Source: Limonium bicolor
Lineage: Eukaryota; Streptophyta; Magnoliopsida; Caryophyllales; Plumbaginaceae
Direction: 5' to 3'
DNA: 64,000 nucleotides
NCBI GenBank assembly: GCA_023374045.1
Contig: CM041776.1
Location: forward strand, 350,795,636-350,859,635
Program-made: the position numbers and the translations under genes
In this document: positions 44,341 to 56,327 of the stretch, one piece after another
Numbering within the stretch: the stretch's first letter is position 1
Layout of the letters: every line of letters begins with the position of its first letter
Notes under the pieces: generated by a model
The model's database searches: none
Told to the model about the DNA's origin: nothing
Seen by the model: only the letters and a program-made list of their open reading frames with translations

Positions 44341-47300
44341 CTATTCTGCTTTCTCCGCAGCTTCCTCGCCAGGAGTCAACAATCTATCACCACTGCCAGC
44401 TACACTCTCAGAAGACTTGGACTTTCTGGACAGACGCGGCATTCCTCCGCCGGACGGCAGGATATTACTTCCAGCCGGAAGAAATGAGGCCTCACCACCA
44501 CCAAAACATGTCTCCCCAGGACTACGGCAGAACCTCTCGAGTTCTGAAAAGAAATTGGACTTCTGAGCAACGGCCTTGAATTCCAGCTTGTTATATAAAT
44601 CATCATCCAGCAACTCTCCTTTCTCAAGGGAGTGATCTGAAACAATTTGCTGGCAAATGTCGACTATCCGACGACTGCGAGGCAAAAGACTCCTTTAGAT
44701 GAGCATTAATGGTGCCTTGCTTCTGTACCTCCTCTTGAGACTGCCGGGAGAATGATTTGAGCCTGGTCACTTGGGATTCAAGAGTCAGAACTTGGGCTCG
44801 GTACTTATCACGCTCTGAGTTGGTGGATGACAACTCCTCTTTAGCACGAGCTAACCGGCCATTCAGCTGAGTGACGTGCTTCAGTAGATTGGCAGGACTC
44901 AAGCCTGGCCGGAATAAAAAGTAAGAAGAGAAAGAATAAAAGAAAAAACAAAAGGCGGAGATCTAAAAGCTTACCATGGCTCGATGGCTCAGTACTCTCG
45001 GCTTGAGAACGAGACTTAGCTCCTTCCAGCTCCTTTACTTTCTCCTCCAGCCTGGCCCTCTCTTTATCAGGGCAGCTTTGTCCGCAGCAAGGGTTTTCTT
45101 CTCTTCTTCCAAAAGAGAACAATCTCGGAGCAGAGATTTCCTCTCCTGATCAAAAGAAGACCTCAACTGCTCTTCCAGCATAACCTTTTCTTCCGTCAAG
45201 GAATCTAAATCCTGCATAAGCTTTTCTTTTTCCTTCACAAGAGCTTCATTCTCCCGTTGAAGAGTTTGCTTCTCCAGCTCGAGTGTCTCAGCTTCCTGCT
45301 TAAAAGAATTCCGCTCATCATAGAAAAAGGCCTTCTCAGCCTGAAGATTGTTCACATCATTCCGGTGCATAGTGCGCACCTGATCCAGCATAATGCCCGG
45401 GTCAAAGAAAGAACCAAATCAGCTTATCCAAAGCCAAGGAAAGAAGAGATGGTTTCATACCTCTATCAATGTATCATCGGCCTCCTTGATCCGGCCTCTT
45501 AGAGAAAGGTTCTCTCCCCGAAGTTTCTGCAGCTGTAGCTCATACTCATCACGCTGACGCTCGCATTCGCGCCGGGATGACTGCAGTTCTTTATTGATTG
45601 CCTCGGTTCTCTCCTTTGCCTTACGATCGATCTCGTACTCGACCTGGTCAATGTAAGTGTCATGAGAGGAGCGGGTCAGCCTCAGCTCCTCTTCGGCTTT
45701 GTTAGCTCGACTTTCCTCACGGCAAAGCCTGGATTTGAGATTGCCGAAGTGAATCTCAGTGCTTTGGGCCATGGACATCACCTAAAAACAACGGTACACA
45801 AAATCAGGGAAGGAGCCGCACTAAAACGAAAAGGGAAACATAAGAAAGACACACGAGTCAACCTGAAAAATTCCCCCCACAGCATGTCAAGCACATCATC
45901 AGCCGGAAGGGAATGCCGCATGATAGCATCTGCCCCCCCGTCTCCAATCCGCAGCCTGTTTTTGGTAGCAGTAAAAGTTGCCGGGGGAGCGAAGATCCCG
46001 TCTGGATGATTGGATCTTCTAATTGCCTCCTTCCATAGAGAAGAGTACTTGGCGGCATCACAGGATAGCAGAGGGAGGGGGTGCCCGCGGTAGTAGAACC
46101 ACCCCTCCTTTTGAGATGGTCCAGTATAAGATTCTTGAACAGGAGGAGGAGGGGAGGAAGAAGAGGAAGCTATGAAGTCTTCTCTCTGCTTACTCCTTAG
46201 CTCAGGATTCTCAGGCACCTCGCGGTATTCCATTCCTCTACTCCTTGCCGCATCCATGGCCCCAGCAACGTCAATAGAAAATGATCCTGAAGCCTCAGGA
46301 TCGCCGGAGGTTTGTCCTTCCCCTGATACCCCTAGCTGAGGAGCCTTCGGCTTTGATATGGTTTTCTTCTTTAGTTTTTGTTTGGCAGGAACAGAGACTG
46401 CCGCAGTAGCAAAAACCAAATGTGGTCACATTATCAAGTATATACAAAGCTGGAAGCGGAAGGACATAGCAGGAATCAAACCTGGTTCAGACGAAGGACC
46501 AGCACAAAGGTCAGTAGCTTCCAAGGTGTTTTCACGCGCAGGATCTGAAGAAAAGTAACCCGTCAAATCAGGAAATTGCTCGCAAATAGGAGTCGGATAA
46601 CCAGACCCCCGCCCCAGGCGAGAACCAAGATCCAGACCCGAGCCAGGGGTGAGAGGAAGGAAGACACGATGCCCGGACTCGGGAATCACGTGCCAAGTAC
46701 CTGACAATCCGGCAGCAACATGATCAGGAGATTCTTCCAGCCTTTTCTTTTTTTTTCGGATAACCAGCTTGGTCACCTTGGCTCTCTTGCCTGGAGCGCT
46801 TTGAAGAAGGAGGGGCACTCTCCAAAAGACGCTCAGCCGCATCAGTGGCCGCAGTCAGAGTGTCGTAATAATCAATCTTATCATCACCATTCTTGAAGGT
46901 GACAAGGTTCCAGTTATGGAAAGGACCGATCTTGTCCCCCTTCTGAAAGAAATCTGCGTACAACATACTAAAACAATAAGGGAACCAATAAGGACGGATA
47001 AACTCCCGGCGAAACCAAAAATACTCACTGTGGTAGGTCTTCAGGGAAGACAGGCGTGCTTTTGAAAAAAACACCTCAACGGTCGGCGGTTTTTTGTTTA
47101 GAGCCTTAAGATCTTTGAGATAGGAAGCTCGGCCGGAGGAGTTGAGGGGCAGGACAGCTGACCTTTCATTACTTCAGCAGCATACGGAACGCCCAAGATT
47201 CGGCCGGATGGAGGGACGATGACAAACCACCGCGAACCCCATCCATGAACCTTCTTATAATCGAAAAGGGAGTACCCGGCTTTTGCAGTTAGGGTTAGAC

Positions 47301-47784
47301 TGTCGGGATCAACCCTAACTGTGAAGAATCGGGTGAAATCAGTGCCCTCCGGCCGAATCTTAATTTCATCACAGAGGGCAATAAAAGCATGAAGATGAGA
47401 AATAGCTTTGGGGTGGAGGTGGGCAAGAGAGCAGCAACGCACGGAGAAGGAAACCCAAAACAAAAGGATGTGGAGGAATAGTCAGGCCAGAGCGGAAGAA
47501 ATCGGCATAAACCACGTACCCACGGCCGAAATCGTCGTTTGGGTGAGAATCGGAAGATGGCAGGTAGATTTGAGTACCACGGGGAGCTTCGACATCCCTG
47601 AGACAGCGAAGGGCAGAGAAATATCGACAGAAGAGGGAGAAGGCTCTCGCCCAGACAAAAAGGGTCTTTGAAATTTCAAAAGCGTGGGGCGAAAGCCATC
47701 AGAGGAGTGAGAACCCTGAATCGCTTCGACAGCAGGAGAAAAGTTCGCAGCAAGCTTACTCTTCTTTGCAGCAGAGGAAGACAT
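44341..47784 (-). pseudogene. Antisense multi-exon gene (aORF) of G, putative gypsy-type transposase/coiled-coil protein
   Basis: Extra ORF typical of Tat elements, of unknown role. ATG at 47784 (MSSSAAKKSK). Around 47480-47130 the mixed frames show YADFFRSGLTIPPHPFV, IKIRPEGTDFTRFFTVR and WGSRWFVIVPP, as in the PF04195 gypsy-type domain. A basic linker (SKRSRQES) and Pro/Ser-rich region follow, then long coiled coils at 45781-44640 (AEEELRLTRSS, LELEKQTLQRENEALVKEKEKL, ARLEEKVKELEG). Three GT-AG introns keep the frame: 46481-46398, 45460-45380, 44974-44905. Frameshifts near 47480, 47090 and 44690 make this copy a pseudogene. Ends near 44341. Confidence 0.75.
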
Positions 47785-48289
47785 CGTTGAACTTGGCGCG
47801 AATCAAAGTAAGGCGACAGCGAAAGAGAGCAAGGAGCACGATAACGAAGAAGAAGAGGAGAGTCGAAGCGATAAACAGAGGAGGAAGGGGAGAGAAGCTT
47901 AAAAGCTCAAACTTTAAAGAAAGTTTTCCCTCGCTCAAACAAATAATAAATATATTTGTATGTACAAACAAAAATGCCATTTTGCAGGGAAAAAGAAAGG
48001 GCCACACGCCTCCTAAAAAGCGCTTCCGATGATAAGTCAAAGAAAGGACCTTACGAATTCTGCACCAAAAGTAGGCGGAAAAATTCAAAAAGTCACGGGC
48101 ATCGCACGTGGCCAAAAAGAAGTTCCATTTCTCCAAGTATGAAGAAAAAGAACTTGTGGGACTGGGATAAGGAAAGGTCGAAGGACGGACAAACCAAAGG
48201 GCTTCAGAATTGATATTTTTTCACAAAAACACAACACGGAAGTTCTATTTTCTTCACCAAATTCAGAAAGATAGAACTTGTGGGACTGA
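47785..48289 (+). other. 3' untranslated part of G with two polypurine modules
   Basis: No gene. It would hold the promoter of the antisense gene. Two modules aagaacttgtgggact lie at about 48148-48166 and 48272-48289. Each is preceded by aagttc plus a pyrimidine stretch able to pair back (48120-48155; 48241-48278). The second abuts the 3' LTR. Confidence 0.7.
48273..48289 (+). other. Polypurine tract of G
   Basis: agaacttgtgggactga directly before the LTR start at 48290; same sequence as in F (9500-9516). Confidence 0.85.
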
Positions 48290-48801
48290 TGAGAAGGGAA
48301 GAAATGGTGTCAAGCCCAAAACAGGACGCGAAGAGCATCCGGCTCCTTCAGCCGGATGAGAATAGAACAAATAGAGCATCCGGCCGCTTTAGCCGGATGA
48401 GGGTAGAAGCACATAGGTCATCCGGCCGTCCTTCAGCCGGATGGAAATGGGACTTAGGCAAAGCAAAATGTAGTACGGTCGGCCGCCTGTGGTCGACCAA
48501 AGGGACTAAGAAGGGGTAAAACCGTACTTAAACATATAAAATACAGGCTGGCACCAAAGGGACCGGGCCCAAAAAACTATAAATAAGGGTGTACCCCCAT
48601 GAAATAAGACACGTGATTTTTGGGCAATCAAACTCGCATTCGACTCAAATAGAAGCTCTCTCTCTCCCTCTCTACTTTCACGAGACTCTGTGTCCGAAAT
48701 CAGGTAAAGCAGGATAGGAGATTAGATCGAGATGTACTAGGATAGATGTACTGTTGCATTGGGATCAAGCTTGGTCGCATTAGGATTAGTGCACTGTTTC
48801 A
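48290..48801 (+). repeat. 3' LTR of G
   Basis: 512 bp, matching 37233-37743 with about ten substitutions and small indels; followed by TSD gcaat. The three catccggc/gccggatg hairpins are fully paired here, where the 5' copy has C-to-T changes. Confidence 0.95.
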
Positions 48802-49411
48802 GCAATCTCAGAGGACTCAACACATCAGACTCCTCGAATCTTCACACGAATTCACAAACGCACAAACAAATTTGGAGAAGACCGGAACCAGAAGAGGAGC
48901 GAAGAATTGGAACTAAATACGATAATCAACTTGGAATCCCCACTCGAGATCTATGAACTTGAACAATGGCACATCAGATCAATTGAGTTGCAGAGAGGAA
49001 GAATTTGAAGAAGAGAGCAAAGGGGGTTGAAGACTTTGCAGAGCGGAGGTTCGTGAAAGCGAGAGAACTGTCGTGAAATATTGTCAGGAAAAAGAGGGAA
49101 AGGAAAACTAAATTAAATTAGAAACTCCTTCCTTTATTAATAAAAACATCACAAGAGAAGAAGGAAAAGGGGAATTAGTAATCTTTTTACTAACTAACGA
49201 ACAAATAACAAAAGGAATGAATTAATAATAGTGATCTATCTCTTACTAGTAAATAAACATCAAAAGGAAAAAAAAGGACAATGTAATCCTCCTTCCCTAA
49301 AGTGAATACAAAAGACCGTAGAATATAATAAAAGATTTAACATAAGATCAATAGGTTAGAAAACTACCTTTGCGAATCAAAAATGAACACAAAAAAATCT
49401 GAGGCATAACA
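48802..49411 (-). repeat. 5' LTR of C, first part (upstream of G on minus strand)
   Basis: On the minus strand starts tgttatgcctcag at 49411; 49285-49411 matches 34065-34192. No gene. Right flank gtatt. Confidence 0.85.
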
Positions 49412-50250
49412 GTATTAGTGTGATTAAAATGGAACTAGTATAATTGATATTATTCACATGAAATAGTGTGACAAGTCATGAATAAGTGAGAATTATAAAC
49501 TAAGATGTATATCAAATAAACCTTAGGAGTTGTTGTGATATAATGTAAGTGTTACATAATACTAATATAGAAACCTTAATATAAGTTGTATAATATAATG
49601 AAACTAGTGGGAATACACATCTTACATAAGATGATGAAATGTAACATATAATACAAGGGTTTATAATTCATGAAACATGTATATATATACATACATATAA
49701 ATATAATGCGCAAGCTACATATATATAAAGTGAGTATATAGTATGGTTGGGAACCATATAATATTATATAGTAAATGTTATTACATTAGTATAGTTTATA
49801 AACTATAAAGTTGTTAGGTTTTGAATTCAAATATAACTTGTTACAATATTAATGAGTTATACAATACCATGTATAATAAGGATTGATGGAATGATAATAC
49901 CATATAAAATAATGTGGCATGTTTACATGCAACTATAGGTTATATGTATATACTTGTATACACCAATAAATTCGGTTAGATTATATACATAAGTATGAAC
50001 ATAGATGTATATTCGTATGTGTATAAATATCAAGGGATATAATGGAATAAATCCTAACATCGGAAAATACTACGAGTAACGAGTTTAACGTAATGAAACC
50101 TGAACCAACTAACTGTTGAAATTCGGGGATGAAATGTCGGGATTATTAGTGTTATTCGGAAATACCGAGTTTAATGAGTCATGTGGATTGACTCATAGTG
50201 ATATAAATATTCTATATCGTACGTCAGACAAAGGCGCCATACAAGCTTAG
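49412..50250. other. AT-rich unassigned sequence
   Basis: No gene or clear element boundary. Mostly low-complexity A/T with TA runs (49680-49740). A palindrome atgagtca...tgactcat lies near 50174-50200. The phrase attcggggatgaaatg near 50120 recalls gypsy 3' ends, but no LTR pair is visible. Confidence 0.5.
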
Positions 50251-51500
50251 TGTAACACCCCAACTCATAAACTGACAATAACTCATAAACCTCCAATTAC
50301 TTTCATTTACATTGCAGGGGAATTTCCTACAACATTTGGTGTTACCGCCGTTAGTCACCCACGTGATTAACTAGGCATAATAAATTCTCCAAGATCTAGC
50401 TACGGTCTGATGGACCCGAATATACCGAACATTAGTACTTATAAGTCATAACCTAATACATACAATTGCAAGTACCTTTCCTCCTATACAACTTACTAAC
50501 ATAGACTACCATACGAGTGTACATGCGCAACTCGTAGGTCAAATTTAAACCGTATATGTCTACCCCTTCCTACTCTCAAGCCGGGTCATCTGCTACTTTT
50601 TACCTGCAAAATAATATGGATGCCCTAGGGGCTCAGCACCTTTGTTGGCACGGTTAACGTGTAGCCCCAAGCTAACGGGGCTACGCACGACTATTTTGTC
50701 ATATACATGCGATTGATTATTTATGCAACATTAATAAGAAGTACAATAAACACAACACAATATAAGAAGCAAGTCATAGCTCAAACACATTGAACGACTT
50801 AATAAGCGTTCCTTAAGTAAACGAGTTAGTTTTTAACTCCTTAAATTCATGAAACATTTAGTTCTCATTTTTCCTCTTATCTCAAACATAACAACCGTTC
50901 TTTTATTAGATTCGGTTATACTTAGTCCATTGTTTATTTTTTTCAGGTCAAATGTAACCCTAGCCAGTGGCCGAGAACTGCGCTGGTTGAATAAACAATA
51001 ATTCTTAAATTAGTTGGGATTTAGGTAGATCCCACCACACCATCTTAATCTGGCCTCCCACCTCGAATTGTAATTCAAGGTGGCCGGGTCTATTTATCGA
51101 CCCTAGGCGACGAGTCCAAAGACAAGCCCATTTGGAAGCCGGCGCTAATAAAAGGTAACCGACCTCCCCTTAACACATGCATGACCGAACCATTCCGGAT
51201 TCCTCACTCCCCCCAAGTACCAATTAGTAGAAGTCTCAAAGACGAAGGTGTTAGTTAAACCGCTTTCGGTTATTAACCAACCAATATTAAGGAGTGTTAT
51301 GTTCTCAAACAATTGTTTACTAACATAGTTAGTAAGTTCTCAAAGATAAGTTGCGTTAGTTAATACAACACCAACAAACACAATAACCGGTTGCATGCTT
51401 TATCTTGTTTAGTCGGAACATATAAACAAATAACACACAAGCCGAGGGACACCTTATGAAACCAGCAAGTGCTCCTGATGTGTCCCCGACGTGTCATGGA
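50251..51500 (-). repeat. LTR D, related to A/B LTRs (right limit uncertain)
   Basis: Begins tgtaacacccc and follows the order of the B LTR: cgccgttagtcacccacgtg (G-box 50360-50365), ggtctgatgga, ggggctcagcacctttg, then gcatgctttatcttg. Sequence identity to B is low outside these blocks, so it is a different family. No primer site lies to its left, so this is the 3' LTR end or a solo/truncated LTR in minus orientation. Where it gives way to the SIRE-type LTR is unclear. Confidence 0.65.
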
Positions 51501-52584
51501 CGTATCGTGGACTCTAATATAACTTGATAGTTTAGGGAAGGATGAGAGATAACTTTAAACTGGAAAACGCATTTCGGTTGAGAATTTACACACACAAATT
51601 CACTCAACCTCCCTTGCCCCACACACGGACTCCCGGGACAGTTTCGACTTTACCCCTAAAGTCGTCAACCCTTTCCTGACTATCGGCCTACGGTTCATCG
51701 ACAGTTCCCATCCCGTCGTCCTATCAAATACCCAATGTATTGATACTCTTACCCAGTCCTCTCTAGCTCACCAACTCTCTAGCACTCACACACTCCTAAG
51801 TTTTATCCACACTTGCCCAAATTATGTCCATCTTTTTACTAGTGTAGGGCTTACTTACATATGGAATAAATGCAGGTATATATACACGGTTGTTAGGATG
51901 TAACTACCATCCTATTAATCCCTAGACTTCTAGGAGTCGACTTCTACTTCGATTATTCACATAATAAACACACTAGACTTGTAGAAAGTCTTTAACTTGA
52001 TCTGGAGGCTTGAGCTACGTGTTACCTCATGGTTGGTCAAGTTGGCGACAACCCTCTTGATAGGTCGATCACCACTTGTGTGCCCCACTTGCCTGATTCT
52101 GTCGAGTTCATTAAATGCTCATAAATGCCCTCTTCTGAATTCATTGCGGCTATGTAATGCTATTCTTTTATAGCTTTGTTATCTTGTGCATTAATGAATT
52201 TCTCCTTTTTTCGCGAGCTTGTCTTGATCAAGTTGCTCATGTGGATGTATGTGTTTTAACTGAATGTGTCGGTCCTTTGTAGTATCTGTCTTTGATTTGC
52301 ATCTTTAAGCATAAGAGATATCTTCGCTTGGTGTCTGATTGGTTGTCTGTGCTAGAAGTCCTCCGGAGCTCTCGACGATAGGTGCCCGACTGGTAGAGCA
52401 TATATCATGGATTGAGCGTGCTTGCAACCTTGCATGCTAAGCCACTCATGACTTAAGTGCGCTTGCAACCTTGCGTGCTAAGCCACTTATTCACCTATCT
52501 ATCTGAATCATGAATCTTGACAAACGCATTAGATAGACAATACAAGGTTTGCTATCATCAAAACTCAAGGATCTTGTCTTAACA
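51500..52584 (-). repeat. 3' LTR of a SIRE-type Ty1/copia element (left limit uncertain)
   Basis: On the minus strand starts tgttaagacaagatcc at 52584, just after a polypurine tract. TATA-like ctataaaag at 52166-52174 and tgtatatatacc near 51884. A ~37-bp direct repeat gcttgcaaccttgc.tgctaagccac occurs twice at 52427-52490. No gene. Confidence 0.6.
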
Positions 52585-52612
52585 ATTTCCCCATTTTTGA
52601 TGATGGCAACCT
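52585..52612 (-). other. Polypurine tract of the SIRE-type element
   Basis: The minus strand reads gccatcatcaaaaatgggga followed by aat and the LTR. SIRE/Maximus elements share gtcatcatcaaaaagggggag at this place. This identifies the lineage. Confidence 0.75.
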
Positions 52613-53978
52613 ATACACTTATATGTACTTGACAATTCAAAAATTGAGAGATTCCCCCTAAGAAAGATTCCTCCGAATTTTAGGAAGGATTTTAAGAATG
52701 AATTTTTTTTAACGAATGATAGTGATAAGTAATAGCGTTTATGCACAACACAATAAGTGATAGCTTTTATGTTATACTATGACCAGAGTAGATAAAGTTT
52801 TCATTCAGATGATACATAATACAAGGATGATAGACATAGTCTCACAAGTACATATACTTTTCTTTCCCCCTTTGCCATACAGCAAAATAGGGAGTAATTA
52901 TAGGACGTAAGATATTGTAAAGGCCATGACATTCCATAGAGTATAAACTAAAAAACATAATCAAGATAATCTAGATGGAGTAACATAGTTGGGTATCCCA
53001 TTCATAATCCTCTGAGCAAAAAGGCTCTTCCTCCGAAAAACCGGCTTTGATCCAAGAAGGTTTGGCTTTGGTTGGATTGATCAAAGGTGATTCAGCTGTG
53101 GTAGAAAGGTCAGACTCATCAGACTCTATGGTGAAGTCCATGCAGTGTGAAGAACGTGAATGTGATAGAGTGACACTTGAGGTGATAGACCAAGCTGTAA
53201 GGGAGTCAGAGTCTGGTTGAACATAACTTTGGGACATATTTCTTTGGATGTTCAGTGGCCATGAACTTGCGAATGGTTGAGTGAACGGTTTGCTCATTTG
53301 AGCTAGATAAACTTTGTGGAGTTTGTGCCATTGTGTGATATGTGAAGGACTGGGTGTGAGTGGCGGATGGAGTAAGCAAGTTTTTATAGATAGTTTGGAT
53401 ATGATCAACGACTGGTTGGTGAGTGGCATTTATTGAGGTGCTACGTCTTGTGGGCTATGTTTGTAGGCTTTTTTAGGTGTCAAGGTCCGGGATTGATTAG
53501 TGGAATGGATATGACTAAATATCTTAGATAATTTTTAATCAAAGAAGAAGTAGCCAAGACAATAAATTATTTCGTACCCATCATAAGCATTCAAGTAACA
53601 AAAAAACCAGTTGCATTTTCATTGATATCCAAAAGGTACTTTGAAACAGATAGTCAAGGGCAAATAAAACATTTGATGGAAAAAAAAATATAATCCTAAT
53701 TCTAACTCTCACAATTTCACTCGAGTCTCTAGCAGACCAAGAACGCTCAGGCTTTATGGGTGTCTATAAAATCTATTGCTCCTTGAACCATGTTGAGTCC
53801 TGAACCTCTTGTTGTTGGTCACGATTCTGATCGTGCTTCCTCGCTTTTTGTGGGCTTTTGGATGGCAACCAGGTTATCTCCCTTAGTCTTTATCCCCATT
53901 TTGGATAGCATCTCAGAGCAGATGTAGTCCTGAGCGGTGTGCGCGCACTCGTGGAACCTGTCGGTGTCCACTCCACTC
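52613..53978 (-). other. Region between the env-like domain and polypurine tract
   Basis: Mostly AT-rich. The minus frame 53429-52971 (152 codons, ending SEEEPFCSEDYEWDTQLCYSI) is open and acidic near its end, but I recognise no domain; it may be the remnant C-terminus of the env-like protein or chance. The rest, 53430-53978, shows only broken frames. Confidence 0.4.
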
Positions 53979-54650
53979 TCACAAGTGCCGTGGTGACCAC
54001 TCCCTGTGTACCAGACCTTGGTTTACTTGACAACTCGCATCTAGAGTGAAGAGAATCATGGCTGGCAGATTGATTTTCTCCTTGGTCTTGAGTGCGAACA
54101 ACAGCCTTACATCCCGGGCATTGACAATGTGGGTGCGCTGGTTCCTTGGGGTGATGTTGTGGGTGACTAAGTTGAAGAGGACTCTGTCAGTGATGGACAT
54201 GTCCACGACATTGAAGTATTTCATCGTTGCTCCATTGTTGAGTAGGTTGACCATTTTTCCTCCTTGGTGTCCTAAGTTATTCCAAGTTGTTTCCTTGAGG
54301 ATGATCAGACCTTCTGGCTCTAGGTTGAAGGTCTTGCAAATCCAAGACTTGGAGATAATAACTTGAGCCGTTTGGACCGTTGAGAGGAGCTGGTCGTCAT
54401 CTTTATCACTCTGGAGTGGTCCAAGATATCTCATATGCTCCTTGAGCAACTCGGTGTAGACAGGGATAGGCTTCTGGAAGAAGTCTACCCATCCTTGGAA
54501 CTCCAACAGCTCGATGATCTCTCCTAGACCCATCTTCTTCATCCACTCTATATCCAACGTCTTTGGTAAGATGTGACAGGAGCGGTCGTTGATGTTCTCG
54601 GCCTTGATCAATGGAGGCTCTAGCTCTTTGAGCCTTATCGGACGCTTCAA
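53979..54650 (-). pseudogene. Env-like / putative plant transposon protein domain of the SIRE-type element
   Basis: 223 open codons resembling the plant transposon protein domain found in SIRE envelope-like proteins and Athila ORF1. Landmarks: LPKTLDIEWMKKMGLGEIIELLEFQGWVDF (describing ~residues 29-59), an IISKSWICKTFNLEPEG segment, VLFNLVTHNITPRNQRT, and NARDVRLLFALKTKEKINLP. The role of such proteins is not established. Upstream coding continues at 55035-55472 after stops and shifts in 54651-55034, so the gene is broken. It lies just before the SIRE polypurine tract, the known env-like position. Confidence 0.65.
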
Positions 54651-55034
54651 GACTGTGGAGGTTGGGACTTGGCAGCTGATTTTTCATCGTGAGCAAGCTC
54701 TTCAACCTCCTTGGTGCTAGAGGAAGCGCCCATCTTTCTTTTTCCCTTTGCTTTCTCCAAGTGAGCACCCTCCTTGAGCGTATGAATAATAGGTGATGAT
54801 GATTCTGTGTCGCTATCACCGTTTTTATGTTGTCGCTGAGGTGTCGGAGACCTGTCGGCGGCTGGTTCTTCGAGAGCAGCTACGAGGTTTGCCTCTTCTT
54901 CAGAGTCAGATGCAGTTACACCTTCCTCCTGGCCTTTCTTCTACTCAGGCTTCTTTTTGTGATGGTTCGTCACTTTGAACCTCCTCTTCCTCTAGTGATT
55001 GAACCACTTCCTTGACGACAGCTGAAGGAGAGGC

Positions 55035-55472
55035 TTATTTTTCCTCGGTGAAGTGTAACTGACGTGTTATCCTTTCTGGTGTTGAATGGGATTGTTGTGG
55101 AGCTTTTTGTTTTTGGGCGCGCCTAGATGCGCGAGTTACACGACTAGTTGTGGCGATTGATTGGCTCTTGGATTTTGGTTGTTTGGCTTTTGATTGTTTT
55201 GTGGTGATTTTGGAGGTTTTAGGTGAGGGGGCAGGAGAAAACATTTTTGGTTCTTGTGTGTGAGTAGGACCAGGATGATAGTGGGTTTGAAAGTGCCGGA
55301 TTCGATGAGGTAGTAGGTTTTGGGAATGTGGGATTTTATATACTCTATCTCACTGGCGAGAAGGTTCCCTTCCTGGATTACTTTAACTGTAAGCTCATTT
55401 TCCTCCTCCCTTGTCAGTCCAGTTGGAGACTCTGTCTGCTGGATGTCGCCCACTTGTTGCGTGGAAACTTCT
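55035..55472 (-). pseudogene. N-terminal part of the env-like gene, cut by LTR E
   Basis: Two overlapping minus frames: 55472-55136 (EVSTQQVGDIQQTES..., KSHIPKTYYLIES) and 55244-55035, which begins MFSPAPSPKTSKIT and is Lys/Gln/Ser-rich with SRVTRASRRAQKQK, a basic nuclear-signal-like stretch. It ends at a stop after LHFTEEK. The second matches the basic N-terminus usual for env-like proteins of SIRE elements. Element E has inserted at 55473, replacing whatever lay upstream. Confidence 0.5.
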
Positions 55473-56051
55473 TGTAACACCTCTACCGCTAATCCCGTCA
55501 TTACCGTCCAATCACCTCATACTTCCATACTTATGCAGCGGATAATTCATACTCATCGGCGGGTGATACAATGCCGTTAGCCACCCCCGTGACTAACAAG
55601 GCTCACGTCCACTACAATATCGGTCTGATGGACCGGAATTCCCGAGTACAACACATTACAAATCAAACTCTAATTCTAAACCGAGTACATACCATTCTCC
55701 ATTCAATATATTGTTCACTATTCATAATGCATGATATCGAGTTTCCTAAGCAAATACCAATATACACCATCTTTCACATGTCTATACTCATTAAGAGTTT
55801 AACATTTTACCCATTCCTCACAAATCTACATACTTTCCCAAATATAAGCGTGTACCGCTTGGTACACCGACAATTCAAAAGGGCTATAATCCTTATACAA
55901 TTCATTACTATCCACAAATTAACCCTAGCTAACTAAGAATAGCAAGCCGGTCTCAACTTCAACCAAATCAGCGTCGGGTACCTGGAAAATAAAAATAGTG
56001 CCCCAAGGGGCTCAGCAAAGCTGCATATGAAATTCGCATACCCCGCGTGCT
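55473..56051 (-). repeat. LTR E, 3' end portion
   Basis: Starts tgtaacacctc; then gccgttagccacccccgtgactaacaagg, atcggtctgatggac and ccccaaggggctcagca, the same block order as in A, B and D, although the G-box is mutated (cccgtg). The left flank is the SIRE env gene and has no primer site, so this is the end of a 3' LTR in minus orientation. Interrupted by H at 56052. Confidence 0.8.
56047..56051. other. Target-site duplication of H, left copy
   Basis: gtgct here equals gtgct at 62103-62107. Confidence 0.93.
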
Positions 56052-56327
56052 TGATAAGTGTAAAATATATCTATTCTTAGGACTTTAATTCTTCCTATTT
56101 TTATAACAATGCATGTCATATTTTACACTTATCATATGATTTTCCTAGATTTATATTTTGATATGAATTGTATTTTATGTGTTAATATAGGAAAAAGCTA
56201 TATAAATGGATAGATGATCTCATGAGCTTTCCAACGCAACAAACGGCAAGTAAACGGACTTATAACGAAGGATCTAGAGCCGGTGAAGATTGCAGTAATA
56301 ATTATAATGTACGACTATATATATATA

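Larger units (their letters stand above)
37233..48801 (+). mobile_element. Tat-lineage Ty3/gypsy retrotransposon G
   Basis: Complete in outline: LTR (511 bp), primer site, gag, protease, RT, RNase H, second RNase H, integrase, minisatellite, antisense intron-bearing gene, duplicated polypurine module, LTR (512 bp), flanked by gcaat. The double RNase H and the extra antisense ORF before the 3' LTR mark the Tat lineage (Retand/Grande-like). The coding frames carry many small frameshifts and stops, so it is probably immobile. The LTRs differ at about ten sites, mostly C/T at CpG. Confidence 0.92.
34065..49411 (-). mobile_element. Old non-autonomous LTR retrotransposon C, interrupted by CACTA and G
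   Basis: The minus strand carries a 5' LTR (49411-48802 then 37232-35484), a tRNA-Met primer site, a 1.3-kb tandem-repeat interior, a polypurine tract and the first 128 bp of a 3' LTR (34192-34065) cut by the CACTA insertion. The two LTR starts differ at roughly a tenth of positions, so it is old. No coding capacity. The right flank gtatt (49412-49416) would be one TSD copy. Confidence 0.8.
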
